A stretch of DNA of 64,000 nucleotides, from assembly GCF_001866655.1 (NCBI RefSeq), contig NZ_MLYR01000027.1, positions 47,353 to 111,352 of the forward strand. Reading direction: 5' to 3'. The position numbers were made by a program, and so were the translations under genes. The notes beneath the pieces are model-generated. The model made no database searches. It was not told the DNA's origin and saw nothing but the letters and a program-made list of their open reading frames with translations. Position 1 is the stretch's first letter. The number at the start of each line of letters is the position of its first letter. Origin of the DNA: Bacillus sp. MUM 116 (GTDB taxonomy: Bacteria; Bacillota; Bacilli; Bacillales; Cytobacillaceae). Positions 35,382 through 44,896 of the stretch are shown here, one piece after another.

Positions 35382-36674
35382 TTAGCTAAATAATGTTTCT
35401 CCTATGAAACCACCTTGTTTGCATCCTGGTAAGCAAGCAAAAATGGCGCTTCCCTTGTGGGAGGTATATTCATTTAACTTATCCATTTTTGAAAGTCTCT
35501 GTTGAATCGGGATAAATTGTTTGCTCGGTTTACGCTGGAAACATAAAAACAATAATCCAGCATCAAAGCTTCCAGTTTTTACATCCATTCCATTCGAATA
35601 GGAATAGGCCCGGCGAAGAATCTTTTGCGTTCCATCCCCATGTGATAGCCTTGTATGTGAATTAACAGGAATATAATCTTGCCCATTCTCATCCTTATGG
35701 GAGAAATCAAGCTTAGCAAATTCATTTTTTTGGCCAAGCGGTGCACCGTTATTGCGATAGCGGCCAAATGTATTTTCCTGTTCTTTTAATGTCGTGCGGT
35801 CCCATACTTCAATAAACATTTGGATTTTTCTAACAACCAGATAGCTACCATTGGCTAGCCAATTAGGTCCATCACCTGGTTGTACCCAAACTTGTTCATT
35901 CATTTGTTTTTCGTCCTTTATATCCGGATTAGCTGTCCCGTCTTTAAAGCCGAACAAATTTCTTGGCGTTCCTTCTTTCGGATCAGCCTGTGCTGTTCGC
36001 TGAAACCCGGATTGGGCCCATCTCAGCGTGGCTTTTCCCCTGGCAATGCGAACAAGGTTTCGGACGGCATGAAAGGCAACCTGCAGGTCATCCGCACAGG
36101 CCTGAATACAAAGATCCCCTCCAGTCCATTCCTCTTCTAATGCATCAAGAGGAAACTTTGGGAGCTCTTTGAGTTCCTTTGGTTGCTTATGCGCTAAACC
36201 AAAACGGTCCTGATTTTCCTTTCTGAAAAGCGTTGGTCCCACTCCAAATGTAATCGTTAATTTAGATGGAGATAAACCTGCTGCCTCACCCGTGTCCTTT
36301 GGCGGGAGAAATTCATTGCTTGTTAGTTCCCCGACTGACTTTCCCTCGGTCATTAAAGCTGACGCTTTTGTCCAATCTTTAAAAAGTTTAATCAAATCTT
36401 GTTTATTCGTTGTTGTTACATCTAATGCAGCGAAGTACACATGATTCTGAGGTTTTGTTGTAATTCCTTGTTGAAGTTTCCCGAAAAATGGGACGACATC
36501 TCCGGATTCGATTTTAGATGCTTTTCCTTCCGTAATTGAGAGGATTCCCCCTAATCCGGATGCACCGATTAATACCCCAACACCACCAATTCCGGCAGTT
36601 TTAAGAATATCCCTTCGCGAGAACTTTTTTCCTACTTTAGTAGATTCATTGTTGATTTCCGAGTTCGCTTCCAA
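35382..36674 (-). CDS. efeB: EfeB/YwbN DyP-type heme peroxidase, Tat-exported
   Basis: 430-residue dye-decolorising peroxidase that works with EfeUO in ferrous iron oxidation or heme iron release. The N-terminus carries a twin-arginine signal (KKFSRRDILKTAGIGGVGVLIG), as in B. subtilis YwbN, a TatAyCy substrate. The DyP GxxDG motif is seen as GFKDGTANP; downstream HTRLSHG contains the heme-ligand region. Start TTG at 36674 directly abutting the efeO stop, with GGAGG eight bases upstream inside efeO. Confidence 0.93.
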   Translation of the reverse strand: MEANSEINNESTKVGKKFSRRDILKTAGIGGVGVLIGASGLGGILSITEGKASKIESGDVVPFFGKLQQGITTKPQNHVYFAALDVTTTNKQDLIKLFKDWTKASALMTEGKSVGELTSNEFLPPKDTGEAAGLSPSKLTITFGVGPTLFRKENQDRFGLAHKQPKELKELPKFPLDALEEEWTGGDLCIQACADDLQVAFHAVRNLVRIARGKATLRWAQSGFQRTAQADPKEGTPRNLFGFKDGTANPDIKDEKQMNEQVWVQPGDGPNWLANGSYLVVRKIQMFIEVWDRTTLKEQENTFGRYRNNGAPLGQKNEFAKLDFSHKDENGQDYIPVNSHTRLSHGDGTQKILRRAYSYSNGMDVKTGSFDAGLLFLCFQRKPSKQFIPIQQRLSKMDKLNEYTSHKGSAIFACLPGCKQGGFIGETLFS

Positions 36675-37520
36675 TTAAGACGCCTCCGTTACCATTCCTA
36701 TTTGTGATAGTGGTTCTGCCAATGCATCAATCGCCTGACTTAACTCTTTTACTTGCTCTTTTGATAGTTCGGTATATAATTGATAGCCGTCACCTTTTTT
36801 GTATTGGTTTAACAGGCTGTACATTTGATCAAATCGGGTTTGAATTTCTTTTGCCACATCTGCATCTTTTTCTTTTAATGTTGGTTCTAAAAGCTGAAAG
36901 ATTTTTTCCGCTCCCTGCACGTTTGCAACAAAGTCATATAGGTCCGTGTGTGAATAACGGTCTTCTTCTCCTGTTACCTTTGAGGTGGAAACTTCATTTA
37001 AAAGGTCTACTGCTCCTGTAATTAACAGGTCAGGAGTAACTTCCACAGTTTCTACCTTTGCACGGAGCAAATTTACATCCTTCATTAATTGATCGGCATA
37101 TTTTTCATAGCCTTTGGTGGTTTTATCGACCCAAAGGCCTTTTTCAATCCGATGGTATCCGCCCCACTCGGCTTCTGGGACATCGCCTTCACGGGCGTCG
37201 ATTTTCGGATCAAGGTCACCAAACACTTCGGCAATCGGTTCTGCTCTTTCATAATGCATGCGGGCTGGCCCATACAACTCTTTTGCTTTTTCGATATCCC
37301 CGTTTTTCACTGCCGTTGTGAAAGCATCTGTTGCTTTGACAAATTCCTCGATTTCACCAACCGCATACTCACGATATGTATTCATGACCCCATTAAGATT
37401 AACCGTGCTGCTCTTTGTTACTTTAACTTTTTCAGTGGTAGAGCTTTTTTCAGTATTGGAACAACCGAATAGTAGACTGCTAGATAATAAAATAACGCCT
37501 GATGCTTTATATAAATTCAT
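36675..37520 (-). CDS. efeO: EfeO/EfeM imelysin-domain iron-binding lipoprotein
   Basis: 281-residue lipoprotein: signal and lipobox LLFGC at residue 20, then a peptidase-M75/imelysin domain with the GGYHRIEKGLW (HxxE) metal motif. It lacks the N-terminal cupredoxin domain of longer EfeO proteins, matching the EfeM form. It would capture iron outside the membrane for EfeU. GGGAGGG precedes the ATG. First gene of the operon and just downstream of two Fur-like boxes. Confidence 0.92.
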   Translation of the reverse strand: MNLYKASGVILLSSSLLFGCSNTEKSSTTEKVKVTKSSTVNLNGVMNTYREYAVGEIEEFVKATDAFTTAVKNGDIEKAKELYGPARMHYERAEPIAEVFGDLDPKIDAREGDVPEAEWGGYHRIEKGLWVDKTTKGYEKYADQLMKDVNLLRAKVETVEVTPDLLITGAVDLLNEVSTSKVTGEEDRYSHTDLYDFVANVQGAEKIFQLLEPTLKEKDADVAKEIQTRFDQMYSLLNQYKKGDGYQLYTELSKEQVKELSQAIDALAEPLSQIGMVTEAS

Positions 37521-37545
37521 TGTATAAAACCCTCCCTGTTTCTTT

Positions 37546-37560
37546 TGATAATGATAATCA
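37546..37560 (-). promoter_or_regulatory. Fur box 1 upstream of efeO
   Basis: TGATAATGATAATCA against the 7-1-7 consensus TGATAATNATTATCA: one mismatch. Located about 26 bases before the efeO start codon. Confidence 0.85.
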
Positions 37561-37588
37561 CTTTCAATGACTCTATTTTAACAGTAAG

Positions 37589-37603
37589 TGAGAATGATTT
37601 TCA
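37589..37603 (-). promoter_or_regulatory. Fur box 2 upstream of efeO
   Basis: TGAGAATGATTTTCA, two mismatches to the 7-1-7 Fur consensus. Together with box 1 it brackets the probable promoter. Confidence 0.75.
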
Positions 37604-37613
37604 ATTGTTTTTT

Positions 37614-37650
37614 TAAAAAAGGCCTTCCGAAATTTCTTTCGGAAGGCCTA
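37614..37650 (-). terminator. Terminator of the lia operon
   Basis: AGGCCTTCCGAAA and TTTCGGAAGGCCT form a strong stem, followed on the minus strand by TTTTTTAAA. It lies 16 bases past liaR. Confidence 0.92.
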
Positions 37651-37665
37651 ATGAGCATTTCACTA

Positions 37666-38298
37666 TTATTTCGTTAACGAATGCTTAAACGCGTAAATAA
37701 CCGCTTGCGTGCGGTCCTGGACACGGAGCTTGCTTAAAATATTACTCACATGGGTTTTGACAGTTTTTACAGCAATAAATAATTCATCGGCAATGTCCTG
37801 ATTGGTTTTTCCTTCTGCCATTAGCAGCAGAATCTCAAGTTCGCGGCTCGTGAGTTCTTCATGGGGTAAATGTTGATTTTTCTGGCGCATCTTCACCATC
37901 ATTTTTCCGGTTACCTCCGGCTCAAGGACCGATTGCCCCTGATATGTAGCACGAACGGCATCCGCAATTTCACTCGCTTTTGAGGTTTTCAGCATATAAC
38001 TGGTAGCACCTGCCTCCAATGCCGGATAAACCTTCTCATCATCCAAAAAGCTTGTAACAATAATAATCTTAGCCTCTGGCCATTTTTCGATAATCTGTCT
38101 CGTTGCTTCAATACCGTCCATTTCCTTCATAACCAGGTCCATTAAAATAATATCCGGCCGAAGTTCAAGGGCAAGCTCTATTCCCTTTTTACCGTTGTCC
38201 GCTTCTCCGACCACCTCAATGTCCGGCTGCGCCGATAAATAGGCGGAGACCCCGATTCTTACCATTTCATGATCATCGACAAATACAACTCTAATCAC
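37666..38298 (-). CDS. liaR: LiaR-type response regulator of envelope stress
   Basis: NarL/FixJ-family regulator: receiver with DDHEMVRIG and phospho-acceptor Asp in IILMDLVM, and C-terminal LuxR HTH ([43 protein letters not shown]). Near-continuous resemblance to B. subtilis LiaR ([26 protein letters not shown]). GTG at 38298 gives the family N-terminus MIRVVFVDD and overlaps liaS by 8 bases. It activates liaIH under cell-wall antibiotic stress. Confidence 0.94.
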   Translation of the reverse strand: MIRVVFVDDHEMVRIGVSAYLSAQPDIEVVGEADNGKKGIELALELRPDIILMDLVMKEMDGIEATRQIIEKWPEAKIIIVTSFLDDEKVYPALEAGATSYMLKTSKASEIADAVRATYQGQSVLEPEVTGKMMVKMRQKNQHLPHEELTSRELEILLLMAEGKTNQDIADELFIAVKTVKTHVSNILSKLRVQDRTQAVIYAFKHSLTK

Positions 38299-39343
38299 TT
38301 CCACCATCCCCATTCTTCACCACAGGAACCTTAACTTCCAGGCGTGTCCCTTTATTTTTCATACTGACGACCTTCAGTGTTCCGCCCACTTCCACAGCCC
38401 GTTCATGCATGTTCTGCATTCCATATGAGCCTGCCTTTGTTTCATCGTCCACTTCAAAGCCTACCCCATCATCGACCACCCGCATGATCACGAGATCGTC
38501 TCTCTTAATGAGCAGTACTTCCAGTTTTCCGGCTTTAGCATGCCGAAGGGTGTTCGATACGGACTCTTGTAAAATTCTAAAAAGATGGTCCTCTACCCCT
38601 TTATCAAGAGAAAAGGATTCAACTTTCCATTTAATATCCATCGAAACTTTCATCGATAATTCCACTAATAATTCTTCAATTCCTTCTTGGAGTGTTTTGT
38701 TCTTTAAAGCAATCGGCCGCAAATGGAGCAGTAAGGCACGCATTTCCAACTGGGATTGATGAATCATTTCTTCCACCATTTTCAATTGCTTGCCTTCCCT
38801 GTCATCTTCCGAAAAATTTTTCGTTTCATTTATCGCAGACATCATCATGGAGGCGGCAAATAATTGCTGGCTGACAGAGTCATGTAATTCCCGGGCAAGC
38901 CGGTTTCGTTCCTGCTCGATAATCTCCTGGATCCTTGATTCCTGGTCCTCTACTTTTTCCGTCGCAAGCCGCTGGGAAAGCTTCGCTTGTTCTGACATTT
39001 GTTTGCCAATTTTCTCAATCCTGTTTGCAATCGTTTGAACTTCTGTAATCGATGGTTTGATTTTTACTTCTGCCGGTCTACCCTCTTCTAATTGATGAAG
39101 GGAATAATCAACCGAGAGAAGTTGTCTCCTCCATAAAAACCCAGAAATGGCACCGATGATGACCCCCAAAGCAATACTGAACACCGGAATAAAAATGCCA
39201 ATGGGAATATCCATAAAATGCCGGTCCCAAAGCTCGGACCAGCTGGACAGCGGGAAAACATTGATGAACACAACCGAAACAATGATGGCCGTCAAAAAGG
39301 AAAAGCCGACACTCCAGACAATTTGGCGCCCTGCTGTACTCAT
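38291..39343 (-). CDS. liaS: LiaS-type sensor histidine kinase
   Basis: 350 residues: two N-terminal TM helices with a short extracytoplasmic loop (intramembrane-sensing type), HAMP-like linker, HisKA_3 phospho-acceptor in [17 protein letters not shown] and HATPase ([28 protein letters not shown]). Coupled to liaF by ATGA overlap and to liaR by overlap. Senses envelope damage together with LiaF. Confidence 0.94.
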   Translation of the reverse strand: MSTAGRQIVWSVGFSFLTAIIVSVVFINVFPLSSWSELWDRHFMDIPIGIFIPVFSIALGVIIGAISGFLWRRQLLSVDYSLHQLEEGRPAEVKIKPSITEVQTIANRIEKIGKQMSEQAKLSQRLATEKVEDQESRIQEIIEQERNRLARELHDSVSQQLFAASMMMSAINETKNFSEDDREGKQLKMVEEMIHQSQLEMRALLLHLRPIALKNKTLQEGIEELLVELSMKVSMDIKWKVESFSLDKGVEDHLFRILQESVSNTLRHAKAGKLEVLLIKRDDLVIMRVVDDGVGFEVDDETKAGSYGMQNMHERAVEVGGTLKVVSMKNKGTRLEVKVPVVKNGDGGSD

Positions 39344-40086
39344 ATCCGGCTCACCTCTAAATTCCCGACCACAAGCGAGGTAAAGATTTTTACCTTTTGT
39401 TCGGCATGTTCATAACTAGGTGTTTTCAAATGGATCACTTGATTAATGACTTTAGGCTCATGGTGTCCGAAAATAGTCGTGGATCCCGCCATACAGGAAT
39501 GGTGGATACTTACTTCAATTTCATATGGAACAAGGATTTGGATATTGCCGATAATATTGCGGATAAAAACGACCGTTTCACCCTTTGGCAGCATCGTATA
39601 ACTAAGATCGATAACGGTATCGCCAATACCGGTCTGGATATTGATATCCTCCCATTCATAAACACCTTGGGGGGTTTTTTGCTGGCCAAAAAAGATATTT
39701 TCAAAGAGCGGCTTACTCTTGTACATCGTCTCTTCCTGTGGGACCTGCTTTGGTTCAGCAACTTCCACTTGTATTTTCTTTGGATTTTTTTTGGAAGTAA
39801 TAAATTGAATAAAAAAGTGCAGTAAAATCGCTAATAATAAAAATTTAAAGGTCATCATATTAATGATGCTAATAATAAAGGAAAAAATCCCGGCGATGAA
39901 AAGCACTCTTCCTCGCTTTTTCCCTCGCTTTTTCCCTGCCTTTTTGCGACCTAAATAGATCAATCCACATGAGAAAATAAGGGAGAAAATAAGTCCTCTG
40001 TTAAAAAATAAGATTTCCAGCCCCAGGACGAGGGCGCCAATCATTACTAGCCAGCCAATATAATCATTTTTTGTATTTTTTAACAT
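39340..40086 (-). CDS. liaF: LiaF, inhibitor of LiaRS signalling
   Basis: 248-residue membrane protein with four N-terminal TM helices and a C-terminal cytoplasmic beta domain (DUF2154/LiaF C-terminal: IGDTVIDLSYTMLPKGETVVFIRNIIGNIQILVPYEIEVSIHHSCMAGS). In B. subtilis LiaF holds LiaS inactive without stress. AGGGGAGGG precedes the ATG. Sits between liaH and liaS in the normal order. Confidence 0.94.
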   Translation of the reverse strand: MLKNTKNDYIGWLVMIGALVLGLEILFFNRGLIFSLIFSCGLIYLGRKKAGKKRGKKRGRVLFIAGIFSFIISIINMMTFKFLLLAILLHFFIQFITSKKNPKKIQVEVAEPKQVPQEETMYKSKPLFENIFFGQQKTPQGVYEWEDINIQTGIGDTVIDLSYTMLPKGETVVFIRNIIGNIQILVPYEIEVSIHHSCMAGSTTIFGHHEPKVINQVIHLKTPSYEHAEQKVKIFTSLVVGNLEVSRI

Positions 40087-40186
40087 GGCTTATCCCTCCC
40101 CTTTGTAGTCTGTCGAGTATGATGCAAATGCAAGATATGGTCAAAAGGCGTAGAAATCTACGCCCCTTTAGAATACCATGATTTGG

Positions 40187-40834
40187 TTATAATGTGGACT
40201 TGCTTTCTTCAACTTTCATTTCTTTTTCCAGTTGGGCAACTCTCGCATCGATTGTGCTGCGGTAAAAGGACTGATTTACCTGATGTTCCAAGCGGTCCAA
40301 ATAGTTCTCAATTTCTTTGAAACGGGAGTAGGCCTTATCCGAATTTGGATTCGATTCTAAAACAAGGTTCATCCTGTGGTTCGCCCGTGTCATATTTTCC
40401 CGCCCCATCAATTCCATTCGGCGGATTTGCATATCTTTTAGTTTGTGGTTCATTTCCTGGTATTTTCTCTCTAATTCCTCGAGCTGCCCTTTAATTTGTT
40501 CCAGGGACTGGCTGAGTCGATTGGCACGTTCCGCATATTGCTGATGCTCAGCAGAAGCAAATTGATAAAGCTCCATTTCTCCTGCCTGTGAAGCAATCTC
40601 GGCTTGGCGCTTTCTCTTTTCAGCCAATTCAACGGCCTGCACATATTCCTTTGTAAATTCATCTTTTAGCGTGTATTGACGTTCTACCAGCTTGCGAACT
40701 TTCTCGGTTTCCAGTTCACATTGGCGAAGATATTGATTAAGCAGAGCAATTGGATTTTTCTTTTCCTTATGATCTAGGGCTTCATGTAAATCAGCGGTAA
40801 TGGTGTTTTTGATTCTTGCAAATAAGTTTGTCAT
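40187..40834 (-). CDS. liaH: LiaH, PspA/IM30-family phage-shock protein
   Basis: 215-residue, almost wholly coiled-coil protein with the PspA-family start (NLFARIKNTITADLHEALDHKEKKNPIALLNQYLRQCE). It is the membrane-protecting effector of the Lia response, recruited by LiaI. GAGGAG precedes the ATG. Gap of about 100 bases to liaF, as in the B. subtilis operon where a weak stem reduces liaGFSR expression. Confidence 0.94.
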   Translation of the reverse strand: MTNLFARIKNTITADLHEALDHKEKKNPIALLNQYLRQCELETEKVRKLVERQYTLKDEFTKEYVQAVELAEKRKRQAEIASQAGEMELYQFASAEHQQYAERANRLSQSLEQIKGQLEELERKYQEMNHKLKDMQIRRMELMGRENMTRANHRMNLVLESNPNSDKAYSRFKEIENYLDRLEHQVNQSFYRSTIDARVAQLEKEMKVEESKSTL

Positions 40835-40855
40835 TTTTCATCTCTCCTCATAGGT

Positions 40856-41206
40856 TTAATAATTTTTTAATTCATTCCATTGTTTTTCGAAATTTGCAAA
40901 TGGGTCATTTGAGTCCTTTTTCATTTTTGAATGTTTATTCTCATTCCATTTTTTATATACAAGGTAGAGTACATAGGCAGCGCCGACACCGATAATCGCT
41001 GGTGCATTGTGAATGGATGCCATTAGGACGATAAAACCGATAATCCCAAGGCCGATTTTAGCACCGATTGACTCACTCTTTAAAAACTGTTTGAAGATGA
41101 AATATAGAAGCACGAGGCTGACAAGTAATCCAATCATTGGCCCAATCGTTGAAAGCAGTATGACAGCTGCAATCCCTCCCGCTATTAGTAAAAAGAATTT
41201 TTTCAT
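40856..41206 (-). CDS. liaI: LiaI-type small membrane anchor
   Basis: 116 residues with three to four hydrophobic segments (FFLLIAGGIAAVILLSTIGPMIGLLVSLVLLYFIF) and a charged cytoplasmic tail ending FEKQWNELKNY. First gene before liaH, matching LiaI, the membrane partner of LiaH. ATG at 41206 with AAAGGAGG at good distance is chosen over an ATG 11 codons upstream. Confidence 0.9.
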   Translation of the reverse strand: MKKFFLLIAGGIAAVILLSTIGPMIGLLVSLVLLYFIFKQFLKSESIGAKIGLGIIGFIVLMASIHNAPAIIGVGAAYVLYLVYKKWNENKHSKMKKDSNDPFANFEKQWNELKNY

Positions 41207-41292
41207 TTCGTTTTCCTCCTTTCGTGATCTTGATATCATCTTACCTTTTTTCTTTTGTTTCCATAATTGCGCCAGAGCTTGATTTTCATCTC

Positions 41293-41303
41293 GGACCTAA
41301 GAC
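41293..41303 (-). promoter_or_regulatory. Candidate LiaR binding site
   Basis: Minus strand GTCTTAGGTCC, a near-dyad resembling what I recall of the LiaR box, about 90 bases before liaI. Position fits an activator site; the exact consensus could not be checked. Confidence 0.4.
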
Positions 41304-41412
41304 GTAGAAGGGGTCAGCCCCTTTTAGCAACAGTTAAAGATTCTGATGTTCGTTCCATTTTAGAATTTGTTCTAAACTTATCTAAAAAACATATAAAAAA
41401 ATTCACAAAAAA

Positions 41413-41435
41413 AAGACCAATAAAAAATTGATCTT
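41413..41435 (-). terminator. Terminator of the methyltransferase gene
   Basis: AAGACCAAT / ATTGATCTT (one mismatch), 5-nt loop, followed on the minus strand by TTTTTTTTGTGAAT. Confidence 0.6.
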
Positions 41436-41472
41436 CAGTCTATCATTAAATATACTTTATTTACCAAATCAA

Positions 41473-42075
41473 TTAATTCAGTGGTTTTTGCCCAACAAAT
41501 TGGATAACATGAGCCAATCCATTATGCAATTCCCCCTCTTTACGAATTACCTCACCCATGAAAAGGTGAACAATACGCCAGTCATTAAATGTTTTTAAAA
41601 ACTCTTCTAAATAATATAAAAAATCCAATTCCTTTGGCCCGCCGCTTTTATAAGGAATTTGATAACGAGAGTATACTTCTGTAACAAAATAGCCACCTGG
41701 TTTTATTGCCTCTTTAACTTTATGAAGTGTTTTTTGACGTAACGCAGGAGGAAAGTGTCCATAAATACAAATAATTTCCTCCCACCGATCTTTCTCCCAT
41801 TGTGCTTCATTTAAATCTACAAGCTCTGTTTTAACCGTTACTCCCCTTACTTCCGCAAGTTTCTTCGTTTTTCGAAGCCCATTTTCCGCATAATCCCAAG
41901 AGGTAACATTCATTCCTTTTTCAGCTAAAAAAACTGCATTTCTACCTTCTCCTTCTGCAATGGCTAGTGCGTCTCCAGATAAATGAAGTTTTTTTTGTAT
42001 CTCTGATAAAAAAATATTCGGCTCAGTTCCATATACATATTTTTCATCTTGAAAACGTGTATTCCACTGATTCAT
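41473..42075 (-). CDS. SAM-dependent class I methyltransferase (TehB/TPMT-like)
   Basis: 200 residues with the SAM-binding GxGxG-type motif ALAIAEGEGRNAVFLAEKGMNVTSWDYAENGL and the acidic LVDLNEAQW. The N-terminal WNTRFQDEKYVYGTEPNIFL is typical of small methyltransferases acting on thiols, tellurite or small molecules. AAGGAG stands before the ATG. It lies just beyond the persulfide operon, and a sulfur-related substrate is conceivable but not shown. Confidence 0.85.
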   Translation of the reverse strand: MNQWNTRFQDEKYVYGTEPNIFLSEIQKKLHLSGDALAIAEGEGRNAVFLAEKGMNVTSWDYAENGLRKTKKLAEVRGVTVKTELVDLNEAQWEKDRWEEIICIYGHFPPALRQKTLHKVKEAIKPGGYFVTEVYSRYQIPYKSGGPKELDFLYYLEEFLKTFNDWRIVHLFMGEVIRKEGELHNGLAHVIQFVGQKPLN

Positions 42076-42232
42076 ATTGAAAACTCCTTTCTAAGCTTAT
42101 GTTAACCTCAAGAATACCTCATTGATTACAAATTTTAACTTCGTCTTGCATTAATCATTTGAATAAAAAGAGCAATCTTGCCCCTTATTTTTTGTTTGCT
42201 ATTTTCCCCTTACTTTCATTAGCTGTTAAAGC

Positions 42233-43009
42233 TTATAAAATTGTCATCCATGTCTTAACAGCTGTAGCTAAAATTAAAATCCCCATAATAAATTGCAAAA
42301 CTTTCGTATTAACTCTTTTCCCAGCATTCGCACCTATCGGTGATGCAATTAAACTGGCAATAACCATGATAAGCGATGGTAGGATTTCCACATGTCCTGT
42401 TGCAATTTTTCCGGACACAGATCCAATTGATGAAATAAGTGTAATAGCTAAGGAAGAGGCAATGGTCATTCTTGTTGGAATTTTTAATACAACCAACATA
42501 ATCGGTACTAACAGGAATGCACCTCCTGCCCCCACAATACCAGCACCAATACCCACTATGAATGCAAATAGCGCGGCCAGCCATTTGTTAAATTTGACTT
42601 GATCTAAAGGAATATCATCAACTCCTTTTTTGGGAACTAACATCATGATAACCGCAATCAATGCTAAAATTCCATAAACGATATTAATTCCACTTTCCGG
42701 CATATGAGAAGAGCCGAATCCCCCAATAAAACTTCCAATCAAAATACTAATTCCCATATAAGCAATGAGGGTTTTATTTAAAAATTCACCTTTACGGTAA
42801 GCCAAAACACCACCAATTGTCGCAAAGAAAACTTGGATTGCCGTAATTACTGAAACTTCATGTGCTGTAAAATGCCCTACACCTAGCATAACTGGAATAT
42901 ATAACAACATCGGGAAGTTAATGATGGCTCCACCTATTCCCAACATCCCTGAAATAAAGGAACCTACAAATCCAATTAGGAAGATTATAATCATAAAGCT
43001 AATATCCAT
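42233..43009 (-). CDS. yrkJ: TauE/SafE-family sulfite or thiosulfate exporter (YrkJ-like)
   Basis: 258-residue, eight-TM TauE/SafE protein ([26 protein letters not shown] and the repeat half [24 protein letters not shown]). Last gene of the persulfide operon, where such proteins export sulfite or related oxyanions formed by persulfide oxidation. It is separated from the preceding TusA gene by an intra-operon terminator-like hairpin. AGGAGG precedes the ATG. Confidence 0.9.
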   Translation of the reverse strand: MDISFMIIIFLIGFVGSFISGMLGIGGAIINFPMLLYIPVMLGVGHFTAHEVSVITAIQVFFATIGGVLAYRKGEFLNKTLIAYMGISILIGSFIGGFGSSHMPESGINIVYGILALIAVIMMLVPKKGVDDIPLDQVKFNKWLAALFAFIVGIGAGIVGAGGAFLLVPIMLVVLKIPTRMTIASSLAITLISSIGSVSGKIATGHVEILPSLIMVIASLIASPIGANAGKRVNTKVLQFIMGILILATAVKTWMTIL

Positions 43010-43023
43010 AATATCCTCCTTTT

Positions 43024-43050
43024 AAAAAAGGGAACCTTCATTGGTTCCCG
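43024..43050 (-). terminator. Intra-operon terminator or attenuator before the TauE gene
   Basis: Minus strand GGGAACC-aatgaa-GGTTCCC then TTTTTT, located between the TusA stop and the TauE ribosome binding site. It would limit exporter expression relative to upstream genes. Confidence 0.75.
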
Positions 43051-43056
43051 TTATTT

Positions 43057-43284
43057 TCAACCCTTTTTAATCCAAAATTTTAAAACTCCATTTTCCTCTT
43101 CTTGTTTTATTAGCTCATGTCCACCAGATTTCGCCCAGGCTGTTAGGTCATTTTTTGCCCCTTTATCAGTTGAATGGACTTCTAAAACCTGACCTGGCTC
43201 AAGCTCTCCAATGGCTTTTTTTGTTTTTACGATTGGCATCGGACATGCTAAACCCTTTGCATCTAATACTTTTGTTACTTCCAT
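43057..43284 (-). CDS. yrkI: TusA-family sulfur carrier (YrkI-like)
   Basis: 75-residue SirA/TusA protein with the persulfide-carrying Cys in LDAKGLACPMPIVKTKKAI and the C-terminal HELIKQEEENGVLKFWIKKG. Nearly identical in pattern to the TusA gene at 46787-47014. Shuttles sulfane sulfur between rhodanese and oxidase. AAGGAGGAG precedes the ATG. Confidence 0.94.
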   Translation of the reverse strand: MEVTKVLDAKGLACPMPIVKTKKAIGELEPGQVLEVHSTDKGAKNDLTAWAKSGGHELIKQEEENGVLKFWIKKG

Positions 43285-43302
43285 TTTCTATCTCCTCCTT
43301 AT

Positions 43303-44430
43303 TTAGCGAACCGCACAGCGATTTGGCCCAATTTCCATTTCACGTTGTTTTTCTTCATCAGGATTGATTTTCCCCATATTCGTTTCACGGATTTCTTGAT
43401 AAGAATTTGGTTGCGGTGGTAGATTTTCCGTTACAATTTTTCTAAATTCCTTTTCGTCTTCAATATTCAAACCATGATTTTTGGCAAATAAAGTTCCTAA
43501 TTTTTCAGCTACACTACCATCTTCATTTAACTCCTCGACGATCATAAAGTGTGCTGGTAGGACAGTAAGTTCTTCTGATATTTCTCTATAGCGTTTATAT
43601 AGAGTTTTTCTTAAATCTCCCACCCAGTCATCTGCTTTACCAGCTAAGTCAGGTCTTCCGATTGAATCAATGAATAAAATATCACCTGAGAGTAAGAACT
43701 TCTCATCTACTATAAAAGAAGTTGACCCAATGGTGTGACCAGGAGAATAAAGCGCATGAATGTTAATCGTTGTGTTTCCAATGGTTACATTATTACCCTC
43801 TTCTAAAGGTTGATAGGCAAAAGTGACTTCTGTTGCATCCTTTGGTGGCAACCAGTAGGTTGCTCCAGTTTTTTCAGCGATTGAGCGTCCTCCAGAAATA
43901 TGGTCGGCATGAAGGTGCGTATCAAATACATGGGTAATTTTTGCACCCTTATTTTTAGCAAAATCAAGGTAAACATCTGTCATACGAGTGCCATCAATAA
44001 TTGCAGCCTCACCATTGGAAACAACCATATAAGATAAGCAGCCTTTACCAATTCGTACAAACTGATAAATTTCGCCTCCACCATTTAAGTCCCCAACTTT
44101 AACAGGTTCCAAATACTCACTCCAAGTCTTCATACCACCTTTTAAATAAGAAACCGATAAACCAGCTTCAGAAAGCATCTCCGATATCATGACAGACGAT
44201 CCTTCTTTTGCACAAACCACTAATATTTCCTTATCAGTTGGAAACTTTTCGATAATTCCTTCTACACCATCAAGTAATTCAAAATAAGGGACATTTAAAT
44301 ATTCAAAATTTCCCCCTTCAATTTTCCAATCTTCAAAATCACCTTCATTGCGAACATCTAGAATAAACAACTCTTCCTTATTAAAAACTTTTTTTGTTAC
44401 TTCTTTTGAAGTCATCACATTTACAGTCAT
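43303..44430 (-). CDS. yrkH: Rhodanese plus metallo-beta-lactamase persulfide dioxygenase-like protein (YrkH-like)
   Basis: 375 residues. N-terminal rhodanese domain (about 1-110; Cys in [11 protein letters not shown]), then an MBL-fold non-heme iron domain (about 120-330; [39 protein letters not shown]). The domain order is the reverse of staphylococcal CstB, as I recall it, and matches B. subtilis YrkH, including the end GPNRCAVR. Family members oxidise persulfides to sulfite or thiosulfate. AGGGGG precedes the ATG; a partial CstR-like sequence (44438-44455) overlaps that region. Confidence 0.92.
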   Translation of the reverse strand: MTVNVMTSKEVTKKVFNKEELFILDVRNEGDFEDWKIEGGNFEYLNVPYFELLDGVEGIIEKFPTDKEILVVCAKEGSSVMISEMLSEAGLSVSYLKGGMKTWSEYLEPVKVGDLNGGGEIYQFVRIGKGCLSYMVVSNGEAAIIDGTRMTDVYLDFAKNKGAKITHVFDTHLHADHISGGRSIAEKTGATYWLPPKDATEVTFAYQPLEEGNNVTIGNTTINIHALYSPGHTIGSTSFIVDEKFLLSGDILFIDSIGRPDLAGKADDWVGDLRKTLYKRYREISEELTVLPAHFMIVEELNEDGSVAEKLGTLFAKNHGLNIEDEKEFRKIVTENLPPQPNSYQEIRETNMGKINPDEEKQREMEIGPNRCAVR

Positions 44431-44480
44431 TTTACTATTTACCCCCTACCGTATTATTTAAGTTAAAAAAATATGCCTAA

Positions 44481-44876
44481 TTAAAAAGTTAAAGTGATAT
44501 CAGCATCTTTTGCAAACTCTAAGAAAGTTACTGCTCCACCCACTTCAATTCCATTCACAAAGTCTTCTTTTTCTAACCCCATGACGTCCATTGTCATTTG
44601 ACATCCGATAAATTTAACACCCATTTCTTGTGCCATTGCAGCTAATTCTGGAATAGAAGGTACATTTGCTTTTGTAAAACCTTCTGCAAAATGCTCTTTT
44701 CCTTCAGGCATTGGAAGTTGGTTGTATGCTTCTTTATGAATTAAATTTAACCCTTCAAATGTAAAGAAAATGGTTACTCCTTGATCGGTTGCTGCGGCTG
44801 CTGTTGCAATATTAAATACTTTGTATGCGTCAAATAATCCACCATTACTTGCAATAATTGCTACTTTTTTATTCAT
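44481..44876 (-). CDS. DsrE/DsrF-like sulfur-transfer protein
   Basis: 131-residue DsrE-family protein (KVAIIASNGGLFDAYKVFNIATAAAATDQGVTIFFTFEGLNLI) with a conserved Cys in MGVKFIGCQMTMDVMG, the position of the persulfide-carrying cysteine. Second DsrE of the operon, shorter than that at 46249-46728. CTAGGAGG precedes the ATG. Confidence 0.9.
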   Translation of the reverse strand: MNKKVAIIASNGGLFDAYKVFNIATAAAATDQGVTIFFTFEGLNLIHKEAYNQLPMPEGKEHFAEGFTKANVPSIPELAAMAQEMGVKFIGCQMTMDVMGLEKEDFVNGIEVGGAVTFLEFAKDADITLTF

Positions 44877-44896
44877 TGATTATTCCTCCTAGTTTT

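Noticed and set aside
41308..41325. Short hairpin AAGGGG-tcag-CCCCTT upstream of liaI.
   Set aside because: Six-bp stem without a proper T-tract, upstream of the promoter region; not a convincing terminator.
42159..42602. 147-codon plus-strand frame opposite the TauE gene.
   Set aside because: Antisense to a clear eight-TM exporter; hydrophobic composition is a mirror artefact and it lacks a ribosome binding site.
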